A stretch of DNA of 64,000 nucleotides from Rotaria macrura. Taxonomy: Eukaryota > Rotifera > Eurotatoria > Philodinida > Philodinidae. Location: NCBI GenBank assembly GCA_900239685.1, contig OENT01000185.1, forward strand, positions 62,001-126,000, given 5' to 3'. The notes below the pieces were generated by a model. It made no database searches and was not told the DNA's origin. It saw only the letters and a program-made list of their open reading frames with translations. Numbering within the stretch: position 1 is the stretch's first letter; the number at the start of each line of letters is the position of its first letter. This document shows positions 11,570 to 25,800 of this stretch, in pieces. Both the position numbers and the translations under genes were made by a program.

Positions 11570-14500
11570 TATACATTGAAAATGAAACATAGGAATGAGA
11601 TAGTATTGTTTGAATGTTGTTTTTCTTTGAATACAATATGCACATGATATTCCAAAAGATTAGTAAAATAATTGAATCGAGAATAGTTTTTTAATGGTAG
11701 AATAGAACGATGTCAGCTTCCTATACATTCATACAGCGTTCTCAGAATTCTTACTAGTCTGTTGATTCGTCAAGACAGTTATGAAGAAATCATTTTAGAG
11801 ATTCATTTTATGGTTCTTTAAATCATTTAGATCATTTTATTTGTTTTCATTTTCAATTCAACAAAATCTTCGACGAATAATCTTGTAAATACTATGTTAC
11901 TATGAAATCAGTACATAGAGAAACATTTTCCTATAGAAATATTTATTTTTATCGAATATTATATGACTTCCTTAACTGTCAATGGAAATAAGTCTCAAAT
12001 TGCTGTCACCAAGCATAAATAGTAGAAGCTTCAGTAATCTTCTAACTTTGAGTTGTGACTTTCCTTATACCAATCGCAGATCGCTCTCAAGTAATCGCTA
12101 AGATTTTACAAAACAATATTGTACACGTATTGTTGAAGAAAAACTATTTCTCAACAGGTCTACATTAACTGTTCTTCAGAACACACGATTTTCGTTAAAT
12201 CTATTTCTATCTTCGACAATTAGCAGAACTTGTTTCCCAATTTTTGAAGGATATCTCAATTATTTATCTATAGATCGTAAAAATAATGTTCCGAGAACAA
12301 ACTCAAATTTGCTCCGATCAGAAAAATTTTAAAATTCATTTGTGCTCAACTGAGAATATATAGTATGAATCCATATGGCTTGTAGTTAATTATAATACGG
12401 AATCCGTCGGACATAATAGATACTTTAAGAATCTTAAAATATATTTTAGTGCTTCTTGAATCTTGTTAGGAAAAAATCAAAATATGATTGCAAAAAAATT
12501 AATCAAAATCAATTTTTCAAAAGAAACTCTTCAATGTAAGTATGACATATGATAACTAAACTACAAAACGATAACAACTGTAGGCATTTTTAGTGACACG
12601 ATGGTTGCAATAGTTCGATCATCTCCATTTCAAATCGTACTGTTCTGTTCATTTGAGATAAAATGATCATCATCACACTTCAGATACGATCGTATCCTTG
12701 TTTTATTAAAATCCTCATATGATTGTTGTTGCCTTATGTAATGGTGAATTTTTGTTTACTAGCAAATATTGATTCTTTATTGATTTCTAAAATTGTCAAG
12801 CACATGAGGTTCTTCTTATAAATAAATACAAAGAATAATTCTATATGAACCAATTTTCTGTAAGTTGTAAAATGACTACATTTATGATCATGAAAAAAAT
12901 ATAAAATTATCATTTTCTATCTATAATCTTCGTCACCAATACAGTTGTGGTAAGAACAAATCAAATCTTGAATTAAATTCCTATCGACTTCGATTTCAAC
13001 TAGTCGATAAATAACTCGACTGTTCGAACTAGCTTTTCGAATTGAATCAAGAACAACAATATAATCCTTGTACAATGTTAAATAGTGATATTGGTTTTAG
13101 TGTATTACTTCAGTTAAAGGAAAAACAATAAAATTAATATTCAGTTATACTGATATAGTTTAGTAACTTCAACGATAGAATCGAGTATTTGCCGCTTGAG
13201 TAATGTCATCTACTTTTAACATGGCCTGCTTTTAGACTATATTTGATACAGTGATGTAGCCAACAATCGATGCTACTTCGAATTCCCATTGAAAATCTAC
13301 ATGAAACTGACTCAATGGACCTGAACAATATTCAAATCCATCAATAGTTACAGTAACCATACAACACAAACCTAGAATGATCTTGTGAGAAAGCATCCGG
13401 CAATAGTATAGTTTTATTCACAATTAGATGACTCAAAATTATCATACTTTCTTCATCGAAAAACGAAATATCTATCGCTGGTTATTTATCTATCAAAAAA
13501 ATAATAATAAACTGGCCTGCAATGATTCATATAATCATACTCAATCGCCTCTCTTCCTTCTTTTATATATTTCGTATGCCGGAAAAGATGAAAATGTATC
13601 CATCAAGAGCATACATGTTGATATTCTGTTCTTACGTGTTAGTTTCCTATTTCAAATGAGATTAATTCGAAAGTCCAGTCAATTATTTTCGAAATATTTT
13701 CTCCTGTTAGTAAAAATTAAGTTAGAAAGTCAAAGAAAAATCAATTATGATTGAAATACACCTATAATATATCAAGTTACGATGATGATTCGAACAAATG
13801 TCAGATAGAAGTTTAGGAAGTTAAATCCTAGTCATATGGATGATTTACACTTCGATTATTGAGACACCGTTGCGAAAAGAAAACAGTTATTATTCTCAGA
13901 ATTAACGTGTTCATCATTAAGTAGTTTTCGTCCTCAAATCTCTAAATTAGTAGAAGATGAAATTGTGAAACATACAGATCAAACTACTCGAATATGATTA
14001 CTATTGTATATCATCACTGAAAATGACTGTAGAGTATCACATACTATACAAATATTTTTTGCTAGTTCTAAGTATGACATTCACTTCTTACGAAAATTAA
14101 GTTTCTGTCGTCTACATATTTTAGAATAAAATGCCGAATATGCATGATTTTTTCCTTGCAACCATCATATTTTAAAGTACAACCTTCATTGATTGCTGCG
14201 TTGTCTTTTTCTTTCTCAATTTTTATTTCACTAGACAAATACGATCTGACTACAGGGTCGACTTCTTCACCATTATCTCACATTAAATAATACAGTATTC
14301 AAATATAACTGATGCTTAAGTTTAGTGAACTGTTTCTTTGTTTTTGATATTCTATTCTATTTTTGACTTGATGAGTGATTCTACTGTTTGACATGAAACC
14401 ACTAGAGATAACAGATACAGTGAAGCAAATGAAATTATTGCTAAATTCAAAAACAAAAGAAATTTGTTCGAGTTATACTATTGAGAAATTTTCTTCTTGC

Positions 14501-15289
14501 GAACAATTTTCAGTCCATGCACTAGACATATAATAGGGTATTGCATTGAATTCTATGAGTTGAATAAGTAATATACACATTTGAGAATTATCCATAGCGA
14601 GGAAATTTTATCCTTCTTACTACATCAAACTCTTGATGTTCGTATTAGACAAAATTTCATCAATAGGAATTAACGTTCTAATAGACATCTATGATTGGAC
14701 TGATAGCATAATAAAAATTATACTATCATATAACACTATTATAAGACATCGTCTTAAATGCTTAAATAAACATACATAATATCACCAATGAGTGAAGTCA
14801 ATGTCGGAGACGAAAACAATTATTGTTTTGAGTTGAAGTTGTAATATGATATGGTACGAATAATAATGAAACGGAAACCATGATCTGGTATTACTACTCG
14901 ATAAAATCTATTAAATGCTCTCAGAGTGATGATTGAGAAGACAGTAATCCATCGGTTAACTCTGACATATACGTATGCATTCAAATGATTCTATTCAACC
15001 TTCTTTTATTCAGCGATTCACTACTCAGCAATACATTCCACTCTTGTAAGTTATTCTAATATGTATTGCACTTCAATTTGCATAACATCGATCGGTGAAC
15101 TGACAAGTGTTATCAAATAAATATATTTAAAAAATGTCAAATAGATACAAAAGAACAATCTGCTGTTACTCCGATGTTTCTTTTCTATTCACAAGTCATT
15201 GTGAAAATTTTGCAACATCTGGAATAATAAATTTATACGTATATTTCTATTTATATATATATATGAATGCATGTATGTATGTGTATTTT
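11570..15289. other. Gene-free AT-rich interval
   Basis: I see nothing supportable in these 3.7 kb between the DCPS stop and the 3' end of the Ig-domain gene. The 108-codon frame at 13428-13754 is rich in Phe, Ile, Tyr and Asn and resembles no family. A short TA/TGTA microsatellite lies at about 15255-15280. Confidence 0.5.
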
Positions 15290-16349
15290 TTACGATTCTG
15301 CAACAAGTGCGACAAGAAAGATTTGATAAGCAATATAAAAACAACTAACTACTGTTCGTAATGATCCTTTTGATGATGAACTGTTACCACGTAATTTGGA
15401 TATTAAACGGCGTGATTTACTACCACCAGGATCTATATTACAAGTCAAACATTCGAAATCTTATCATTAAAGCTCAAACAATGACTCACATTGATTGACA
15501 ATCACTTGAGCTGATGCTGCTAACGTTTCCTCATATTGACATGTATAAATACCACTATCATTTCGATTAGCTTGTTTTATTGATAATGTCCCATACAATA
15601 TTCCATCGAGGGACATATAACTTGAAATATATTCAGTGAGATTATCTAATAAGTAATTATCACGTGTCCATTCAACATGTAAATTTACTTCATTAGGATT
15701 CTTTATCGAGCGTATACGACAAAGAAGATGAATTGGTTCATCAATAGTGATACAAATACGATTAGGTACAATATCAATACATGTATCAGCTAAAAGAAAA
15801 CAACAATAGATTATTCAAGACAACAAGTCTTATTTTTTCCTAATAAATCAAAATTCATACAGGGAATTGTTAAATTATAACTCATTGGAGTGCCATTTCC
15901 TGATTTACATAAATAAAAACCTTCGTCATCTTTTCTTACGCCAGCTATTTCTAAATGATGAACATAATTATGTGTACGAGGCATAAAACGTTGATCGTCG
16001 ATTAATTGTCGATCACCAAGTATTAACGGTTGAGGATATGCATTCTCAAACAAACGAAACCACATGATCGGTACCTAGGTATACGAAGAAAAAGAAAAGA
16101 ATAACACGACAGTTTGTAGATGTTAAGTGAAAAATTTATTCGTACTATTGACGAAGAACTATTATCATTTTCTGGTTGACAAGGCAGTGGAACAGTATCA
16201 CCACAATTGGCAGTAATCACTCGAGCATCAGGATAGTCAACATGAAAATTCGTCAAATAATACATTGAATATGTGATGTTAATAAAGAATGGCAATACCA
16301 AAAGAACTAAATTAGTGTTACAATTCAGATAATATGATGAAGATTTCAT
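15290..16349 (-). CDS. Two-immunoglobulin-domain secreted or membrane protein
   Basis: Four exons on the minus strand (16146-16349, 15861-16074, 15490-15789, 15290-15432) join in phase to 286 residues. The start at 16349 gives a hydrophobic N-terminal segment (TNLVLLVLPFFINITYS) that reads as a signal peptide; an ATG nine codons upstream (16376) is an alternative. The first Ig domain is V-like: B-strand Cys in VPLPCQPE, core Trp in IMWFRLF, and F-strand DEGFYLC. The second has IHLLCRIRS, VEWTRD and NDSGIYTC. Several N-glycosylation sequons (e.g. NLT) are present. The C-terminal exon is Ser/Lys/Arg-rich and ends with a hydrophobic run (VVSCFYIAYQIFLVALVA) that could be a membrane anchor or GPI-attachment signal. 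The architecture suggests a small adhesion or recognition receptor; I cannot assign an orthologue. Confidence 0.85.
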
Positions 16350-16596
16350 AGAATTCTCACTTTTCAATAGGATCATCTTATTTGGTCCATAGTACGCTAC
16401 ATGCTGTCACGCCTGTCATTCGTATGACTCACCATAATCTATCATTGAAATATCTAAAAGAAAAATGTCGGTTGTTGATTACTCATTTCTTTTTTTTCTT
16501 ACCATTCGGCTTTACTTTTTCTCTCTCTCAATTCTTCAATATAAATATAACTTATGCGTCTACATTTTGGTTATTTTTACGACAAGCAACTATAAC
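16350..16596. promoter_or_regulatory. Divergent intergenic region between the Ig gene and the small Cys-rich gene
   Basis: About 250 bp separates the start codons of two genes transcribed away from each other. It must contain both 5' UTRs and is a candidate bidirectional promoter. I see no decisive TATA or initiator element. Confidence 0.4.
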
Positions 16597-16836
16597 ATGA
16601 CTGACAGCAAAGGACTGAGTGATGATAAACGAAAAGAACTTGATGCGTACTACCAAAAAAATAGAGACAAGTTACCTGTTTGTTCTACTTGTGGTACGAA
16701 CAATGATGTTATTCCGACTGCTCGTGGTAAACCATCACTTGATTTACAGTTGTATGCTACGGAAGGCTATGTAAAATTATCTGGCTGTACACAAAGTTAT
16801 AATGGATGGTGCAAAACATGTAAACAATTCCTTTGA
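16597..16836 (+). CDS. 79-residue cysteine-rich protein of unknown function
   Basis: A single-exon frame of 79 residues starts at the ATG at 16597. The N-terminal part is charged and helical-looking (SDDKRKELDAYYQKNRDK). A first CxxC (VCSTCG) is followed by a stretch with GYVKLSGC and then a second pair near the C-terminus (WCKTCKQF). Five cysteines, four of them as two CxxC pairs, suggest a small zinc-binding fold. There is no signal peptide or transmembrane helix. An AATAAA lies 61 nt after the stop, at 16897-16902, supporting a real short transcript. The frame extends upstream but becomes Phe/Leu-rich and non-protein-like, which supports the internal ATG. I do not recognise a family. Confidence 0.68.
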   Translation: MTDSKGLSDDKRKELDAYYQKNRDKLPVCSTCGTNNDVIPTARGKPSLDLQLYATEGYVKLSGCTQSYNGWCKTCKQFL

Positions 16837-19800
16837 AATAGATTTCAAGGATAAAAATAGACGGGAGTTTTTTTCTGGTTTTTTCCTCTTTATTCTAATA
16901 AAAACGATTTGCATTCATAACTGAATATAAATGAGCAACTCTTATTTACCGTTTGTTCATCGCTCGATAACAACGAGTTTGACTTTCTTTTATGATTGTA
17001 ATAAAAACGACAAACGAGATGAGTTATTCTTTTCTCTAAAGTCTTGCAATATGTTAAAGAATGAATTAACTTCCGGAAAGAAATGCAATAGCTAGTACAA
17101 CGATTACTTCTGACTGTATTAACATTAATTTTTCTTGTTTGTTTTCTCTTTTGACTACTTCATCTAGCAATAAATTAATGCAACGGAAGTCTGCTTCTTT
17201 CTATCCTTCTTAGTTCGTCGTCATCATACCACCCTTAAATATCTTATCATGCGAAAAGTATCGACTCTCTACGAACTGTGTCTGTGCACACATTGCATGC
17301 TTATAACTCATTGACACTTATCGTCATCGTCATTGTCGTCATCGTCGACCAATGACTACTATGTACATAGAACTACTTGAAACAATACATTTAAAAGTTA
17401 TTACGGATGTTCGAATCTACGATTCACTTACAGTTGATTCGAGAGAAAAAGAACGATTATCATAAACTATTCTCCTACATCTGACTCATCGAATCGAAGG
17501 ATTGACTTCAAAGAAAATGATTCTCTTTAATGGTAATCATTGATTCAGTGCAACATATCGATTGCAGGTTTCTTTTTACTGGAAAAAGAATCGTAACATT
17601 AGACGATGTTGATAATTCTGATATGTTTTCTTTCCATCGAAAAAAAATTAACAAACTCTTAGACCAAGGCTGGTATAAGTATACGACCTAAACAGAATTG
17701 CTCTGTGATCATTCACCTTGTGCATACTACAATTCAACGAATAAATATATATATATATATAAACACACATGAAAGCTCATATGTCCGTCAAGTGATGCTT
17801 CGGTGGATATCAATTTGTCAAAATTAAGTTTATAATAATAATTATATATCGGTATCTGCCTTTAATATTCTTGTCATAGACACTCACAGTTTTTGAGATA
17901 TTCATTTGCATACTTTGTACTTGATCATGATTATAATAATATAATTATATGATGTAGACTATACTCTATGAACAACTAGCTTCAGGCATCTATGATGCAT
18001 TTCGTTGTATATATATACATAAATCTGATAGTAAATAAATTAGAAACAAAACGAAATACACTCAGCAAACAATATAACATCATAAGATACATATCTTTAA
18101 AACAAATCTTTAGAATCAAGATGTGCACTGTGTTAGACATGCGTGTCAAACTATCATTTATGAGTGGTTGACGTTGGTGTGTAGTTATGATGCGTGATCA
18201 AAACAATTTATACGTTGATCTCGAAGATAGAAGAAGAAGAAGAAGAAGAAGAGAGCGCGAAAGGCAGGAGGTCACCAATAAATGTTGATAAACGTCAAAA
18301 GCATTCGATCGATGACGACGATGACAATACTTAATCTAACAAGATTGATCGATACTTTCTTGCTTTGCTTTTGTCTCGTAATCAATGTCATTAGCGATGC
18401 ACATCAAAAGACTACACAACAATGATTACAACTCCTCCTTCGACAATAATGTCATGGGCACAGTTGGACAACGAAGAGTCAAATAAGTGGTTCGCTTGTC
18501 ATTAGCAATAATTCAACAGGAATATTTATCTAACAAACTACTTTAAAAAAATCATTGTAATGCCCAAGTTCCGAATGAGACTATGCGAATAAAGAAGAAA
18601 AAATAACTTACACATCTACTAACATATCTAAATACGATACTATAAAACTTACAGAATGAAAAAAAAACAACAGTAGTAATTAGTTTTAGAATACCGAGAA
18701 AAGATACATGTATGCATAGAAACCGATATGCATATATATACGAGACTTACTTACAGATCGTTGAATGCAAAAATTGGCACACACATTAAGTATTATGAGA
18801 ATAAAAAGATTATGCTATTCTGGAACGTCATGAGCGAATATTTTTCTGTAGCTTTCTTTAATCACTAATCATTGAATACAGGATGACTAGATGAGTTCCA
18901 GAGGTCCCCATGGATGAATCATAATTTAAGGACGAGAAAAAAAATCCGAAGAAACTTGAAATGAGTATTGACTAATATAACCATGGTCCTTTTTTTTATC
19001 GAAATCATCTAATCTAATCAAGATGACCTTATTTCAGTAATTAGATCATCAGAAAAGAATTTCTACTCATTGTTTTTCCAGTCTATTAAATAGATCGCTG
19101 GTCTTATTTTTCTGAACACGTATGTATATAACTTATATATATATGCAAGTATCAGAGCGTCTGCGTTCGGTTATAGGACACTCAGCCAAACATTGACTAT
19201 GTCATTACTATTTGATGATCGTTCCTGTTACTTCTCCTAGACATCAATCGTTCTACTTGACTTATGTTTACACATTTATTGGTACCCTTTCTATAACTCT
19301 TCAGTTGTTTCTCGTATTGAAAATGAGTTGAACACCCGGTTCGTCTCGTAAATAGTCAATTTCCCTATTCTATGAATACTCACCTCTTCAATATGTTTTA
19401 TGTACGAGTGTCAGAAAAAAAGACGTTGAAAAATGTTTAAGTGAGGTGTTGCTTGCCGCCTGTATACTACACTGACCATCTGTCTTCACATCATGCACAT
19501 AAACAGGTAATTTATATATATATATATATATGTATGTATGTAAGTTAATCGGTCGTCAACGCGGCTTTTTCTTTTTGTTCTTTCTACCGTTTAGCTCTAT
19601 TTTTGTATGGATGTCAGTGATTGTTGGCAGCAGGAGAGGCCAATGGGCAATTGTTTTTTGACTAGGTCAATTAATCAACAATAACGTCTGTATGTTTCTT
19701 AACTGTTCTCATTTGAAGTATAAGTGTTATACATGTAGGTAGCATATCCGAACATAGCCGAAGAGACTCATTAATCAACAATTAGACTCGTCTATTTATA

Positions 19801-22800
19801 GTTCTTTTTCTTCAAGACAAGACCTACCTAGTTAGATTGTCTCAATTGTGTTGAAAGGTCATCTTTATAGTGATGATGACGATGATTATGGTGGCCTAGT
19901 GTGTTGTTGCTGCTCAAGTAAGTGAATGAACACCGCATTGATTACGAGACTAAGGGAGAGAACAAGAAAAAAAAGCAGAGATAGAGAGAAGAGAATATAG
20001 CTCAATCATGACCTTATTGTTGCGCCAGAGAAAACGAACAAAAACGATGAATAATCATTATCGTTCATCAGAAGCTTGACAATTATTCAATCAGTGGAAA
20101 GAGAATAAAAATAACAAGCGCATTAGCTTCAACAATGCATCGACCTTGTCTTATAGAATCACATCTTCACATGCATAGTTCATTGATTTATAGGCAGATA
20201 GACTGATAGAACCATTGACATGAATGAAATTTTGCAACATGTATCATAGAGACATAGAAAGCAGTATTCCAAGGATGCTAAAAACTCATATAGAGTCTGA
20301 CATAATCAATAGACCTATAGCAAAAGCTTGACGCATGACATTAATACAAAAATAGATGAATGATTATATGAAGCTTTAGACAAGCATTGTGTCTAGTAAT
20401 GCTTTCGGCACAACTGAAATACATCGGGAAATGAATGTTTTTTTTACTGTTTTACATTCAATCACCTAGCAAAGCGAAGAGGATTATAGAATAATATTTC
20501 CTTTGCTTTTGTATGCAAATCTCTTTATTGAATTTTAATAAGTTTATTTTCCAAGTACTCTCATGTTGTCTATTGTTTTTAGATAACTATTAATAGAAAT
20601 ATTTTACACGCTTAATTCTTATGTCATGTTTTTGTCTATAGAAAACAAACATATTATCAAAATTTTCATATTCGTGCAAAATTAATTGCTAGAAAATGTG
20701 TTTGATGTTGATAGAACATTAATTTTCTCGAATAAAATAAATACCATGCAACTGTAAGAAATAATCTTGAAGTCGATCAGAAATGGATCATACTTTAAAA
20801 TGAATTAATTTACACACGTATCATTTATTATTCTTCAATATGATGTTCAATGCGATATTTTTTAATATGTTTGGTTACTGCCGGTTACATTTGAACATAG
20901 TAGAACATCAATGTGATTATCAGTATTTAAATCATAATAACAGTTTTTTTAATAATGGATGATCATTCTAAATAAAAACCTTGAAGAAACATGCAATATC
21001 ATTCATTTCGGGATTAGTTAATATCTTGTCATCAAGTTGATTGAACTTATTCTTCCGCATGAATATATTGTTGACATTAATTCTATAGAATTTTTGATCA
21101 GATCGATTTATATATATATATATAGGAGTATATATTAATGTTTTCCTCTTTGAACAATAACGAGGCGATATTGATTTTTCATCAAAAGTAGACTTTCGTT
21201 TTTTCTTTACTACGAAAAAAGACAGTACATCTGCTCCAAAAATAAAGTTGATATCGTAGGCTTTTTGAATCCAAGGATATTTTTCAAAAATCTAGCCCGC
21301 TAAATGTTAACCTTTATCTGTATGATGATTCAGTTGATTTTTTTCTGAACAAAACTGACATAAAAGCCATAAGGAACTCTGAATACGAGACATCACGCAA
21401 TCGAAGTGCATCTATTTCCGATGAGACAAGGGTAAATGTCGAATAGGAATGCAGTTTCTTTGATGATTAAACAAAAGGAGCTTACCATATATCTGAAAAG
21501 GAACTATACAGCTAAAAGGAGGTGCCAGGATTTTTCTGTCCTCTAGTGTCAATTAAAAATTTGCTCGTTTTTCTAAGTAATTGATTTATGACGTGCAAAA
21601 TGAATGGGATGCATAATTGTGTACATTGAAAAAAAGTAATTTGAAGATTGTCAGTGATCTATGCTAGAGATATGAGTTATGAAAAGAAAAAACAAAGCAA
21701 AACATTGTGACTATGAGGTTATTTTCAAGTTTTGGTGTATTTTGTGACAAGAACATAATTAATCCATACTTTCTGTACAACTTATGCTAGATTTAATGAA
21801 TGGTTGAAGATATTCTATCTAGAAGATTTATTTTATAGTTCCTCTTCAATGAACGAATTGCAAAGATTGTCTTTTTATAAAAATTCAACAATCGTCTACT
21901 AGAAAAAAATACTACAATGAAAAGATTCTTTGAATAAACGACAGTCAAATTTAATTAAAGTTTCTTGATTTTTCTTTTGTTCATGCATTCTAAATTAATG
22001 AATGGGATGACTTCACTTTAACTAATGATGCAAGTATATCAAAATCGTAGTTTGTCTAAATAAACTATCATGCATAGGAAAAAACAGAAGAAAAAATTTT
22101 TTATGCTTTTCATTCCTCTTTTAAATACTATTGTATGATTGGAAATCATAGATATGGCACTAGTTTCAATAAAGATCTTGACATAACCTTGGATTACTGG
22201 GCTCATTTCTTTTATTATCAAAGTTATGACATCTATGCGTTTCGAGATCTTATAGTAACTTGTTACATTAAGTTTCAATGTAAATATGTTATGAAAATAG
22301 TGTTTGAAATTAGCATGAGTTAGTTTGAAAGGATTGACTCGTATCCGTGCACAGAAATATGTTATAGACAAGAATGTAATATAATTGTACAAAAGCTAAT
22401 GAATATTTTAATCAGTATTCCACTTTTGCACTAATGTCACCTTTTCATAGACCATGTTTGTGTCGATTCATGATCATAATTCTGTATCATAAAATCAAAT
22501 GAAAACAATCTTTATATGTGATTGCTGAAGATATTCGAAGTAAAGGAATCTCCAGCAAGGTTATCGAATAAAGATCGTCTTTGAAAGTTGGATGAAAGCA
22601 ATGGGCGATTAGCTACTATAGTATACATCATGAAGAGATAGAGATTTGCTTTTGTAGTCCCTACTAAACGATTATCGAGAGTAATCATATCTCTTTTGTT
22701 TTTGACTCATCCGAATTTAACCGAACTCAAAGTTTATTTTGTTTACAAATCAAGATTGATATATAAATGAAGATACGCGGTAATTGTATGATTCTTCGAA

Positions 22801-25800
22801 GAAATACCCAACAAATAAGTAGAGACATCAAGTAATCTTACAATTCAAATGAAGAAAAAAAAAGTTGTTTGATTGTGAAACATTATTCAATGTACAGCAG
22901 AAATTCAATGGTTCATATTTCATTATTTTTCAATATACTTGCTAGATATTGACCTGTTGTTTTCAGATTTGAAAAAATGATTGGCAAAAAAACAATGAAT
23001 TCCATCAAAATAGTTAAATACAATATTTACCATTGAAGAAGAATTTCCTATTCAATAAATCAAACTAATCATAAAGTAAAAAATTGTATCTTCCTATTGA
23101 AAAACTACATTTAATACATCGATCTGTTTGGTTTATGGTATACCTTAGTGTAGTTCATTGAATAAACATCATTTGAAACCTGTTGTTATAGATCTAAAAC
23201 GTTTCATTTACATATATTAATGCCCAATTGTATTGAGAAAAACTATGTCAATGAAACAAAATGATTTCACTAGGGTTCATAATTTGTCACTGTTACTCAT
23301 GTTCATTTTCCAATATTCTTTGAATCGATCATTGTTTTCATCATAGAAAAAGACAAATCATGTTACTGTTTTGGTCTTTTGTAATATCCAAATGATCACT
23401 ATATTAAAAATAAGGTTTAGGTGGGTTGCTATTACGAAAAACGTTTTTCTTCTTTCCACATTGATGATTCAAAGCCAACTCATAAAACAGTTGTTCTTCG
23501 ATTTTTTTGTCAAAATTCATCTATAATACGATGACGAATTTGAAATGGAGTCCGTTCATGTTTTTCAATGTTAGAATAGAACGATAACCGAGGTCGATTA
23601 GAAAAACTGCGACAAAGAATCTCTTAGAAAAACATTGAGTTGAAAGTATTCCCATTTATTGGTCAGAATTAGATGATGCCTTTAGAAAAGGAAGAATTTG
23701 TTTGTTTTTCAATTGAAACTGATTATAATCACAAAATTTTCTAATGTTAAAGACATAACAAACGACGACAGTCCTTGTCAACTAAAACTTGACAAGGACT
23801 TCAAAACTATGAATAGCTGGTAAAATATCATTGAAATATTTCATTTTAAACAGCATAAGATATTTAAGAACGTTTAATTGCTCATACAAACAAAACATTT
23901 TCGTTTTTGACATCTATTTTATATTGTTTCGAGTTACATTCGTTGAAGGAAAATTTATCTCATTGTCTCTTCTGAGAAACATGTTTTATTAGATATAAAG
24001 TTCTTTCATTATATTGATTCCTGTTTAAGTGTCGTGGTTCATAGTTTTTGATAGTTTTTTCTTCTAAAAATGATAGTTGAGTCACATGAGTCAATTGAAA
24101 TGTATTAATAGCCATTCACGATTTTGAAGACTTTTACATAGCATTATTCTATTACATCAATTACTTCGATTAAGTATTCAAAATGATATACATGAAATGC
24201 TATTCACAAGTTAGACTAAACTGCTCAAACCTTTACAAAATTGCACAGTTACTAGTTATCCATAGGTATATTATATTTAGTTATTTGAAAAGATCGATCC
24301 TTCCACGTATATCAACCCGTAGAGTAGACGTGTGCATGGAATAATAGATTGATAAGCAAGTTGAAAATCTTTCTTTTGCATTCTATACGTTGAAAGTTAA
24401 ATATTATGATTGAATCATAAAAATAATTGCCTAGAATATGCAATAGACTACAGTTGCATCAATGCGTATCTATTTCCAATTATCGATCATCAATTTTTAT
24501 TTTAAAAAGTTGCTCACCTGTTAGTATCGCGCAATATCGAATAAATCACATGCGTTAAATTGATAGTAGACATACGAGTATCAAATCAAAGGCGTTTTTG
24601 TTCAATAATTTTATTGAAAAACATCCTGATACTACTTACGCTACATTAATCTGAATGGATGCGTAGAAAATAAAAATATCTCAAGTTTGTATCATATTTG
24701 TAAATGAGAATCCCTTCACAACATGAAGGTAAGAATTAATGAAACGCTCGGTCATCAGAATTATTTTCAGTTCAAATAAGTTTTGTTACATGTTGACGAA
24801 GAAAATACTTTCAATGACCAATGATTAGAGATGCATTAAGATTGAACTCTCGGGATTATCCATTTTCACTAATCGTCTGCTATGGGCGTACGATCAAGTC
24901 TAGTTTTCAAAAGTAAATTGCAATCATGAATTTCAATGGTATTTACATAAACGAGGCAGAGTTTATCTACTAGCTTCAAGACAAGTTCAGTATTGGCAAA
25001 GTCGATCTGTCATCGTTTCGATTAATTTCATTTTGATATCACATAAAAACGAGCTGAACCGTTTGGACAAGAATAATTGGATGGAAATCCAAATAGAAAA
25101 AGTTCCAAAAAATTAAAATCTTAATAAAATAATCACTATAGTGCACTGCAATATCATAAACGAAGGTGTTATTATTTTATTGAAAGATAATTATTTTCAC
25201 ATTCAATACAATATTCTAATTTTACTCCAATTGAATGAATTTTATACTAGATACGAACAACGGGAATACCGTTGCCTCAGATAGTTGAATCGTTTTTAAT
25301 GCGATTAGTATTGATTATGGTTATCTGTTTTCGACAGTAGAGATCATTCAGAGTCCTACTGCTTTAGATTTAATTAAATTTCAACATTAAGGATTTACTA
25401 AAGAGATAGAATTTTTCGGAAGGATTTTCTTGGAATTTGTAAGAGTCAAACGTTTTACTAGCTTGACATTTCTTTTAAAAAAATAACCATGGATCATCGC
25501 CATGAATTATGACATGTCCTCGTTGGAAGTAGTGAAAATCTCGTTTCGTATCATTCAAAGAAACTTTGTCTGTGTCGCATTCTATGATCAAATTACTATG
25601 CGTTTCGTAGATTATTATCAAGCGTCATTTGAATACAATAATAAACTAGTATAATGAAGTTGATAACATAGAGTCATCATATATGTAACTTGAACTGTTC
25701 GTAGTTTTCTAATCGATTGAACAAACTCATTTAGTTAATAGTTAATCATATTTCTCATATCGAAAGAAGTTTTCGTTTTCTTTATGAACCCTTTCGACAT

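Noticed and set aside
13428-13754. 108-codon plus-strand frame
   Set aside because: Composition is that of random AT-rich translation; no motif, splice context or neighbouring exon supports it.
22039-22392. 117-codon minus-strand frame overlapping a plus-strand frame
   Set aside because: Both strands are open over the same bases with low-complexity residues; no support for coding.
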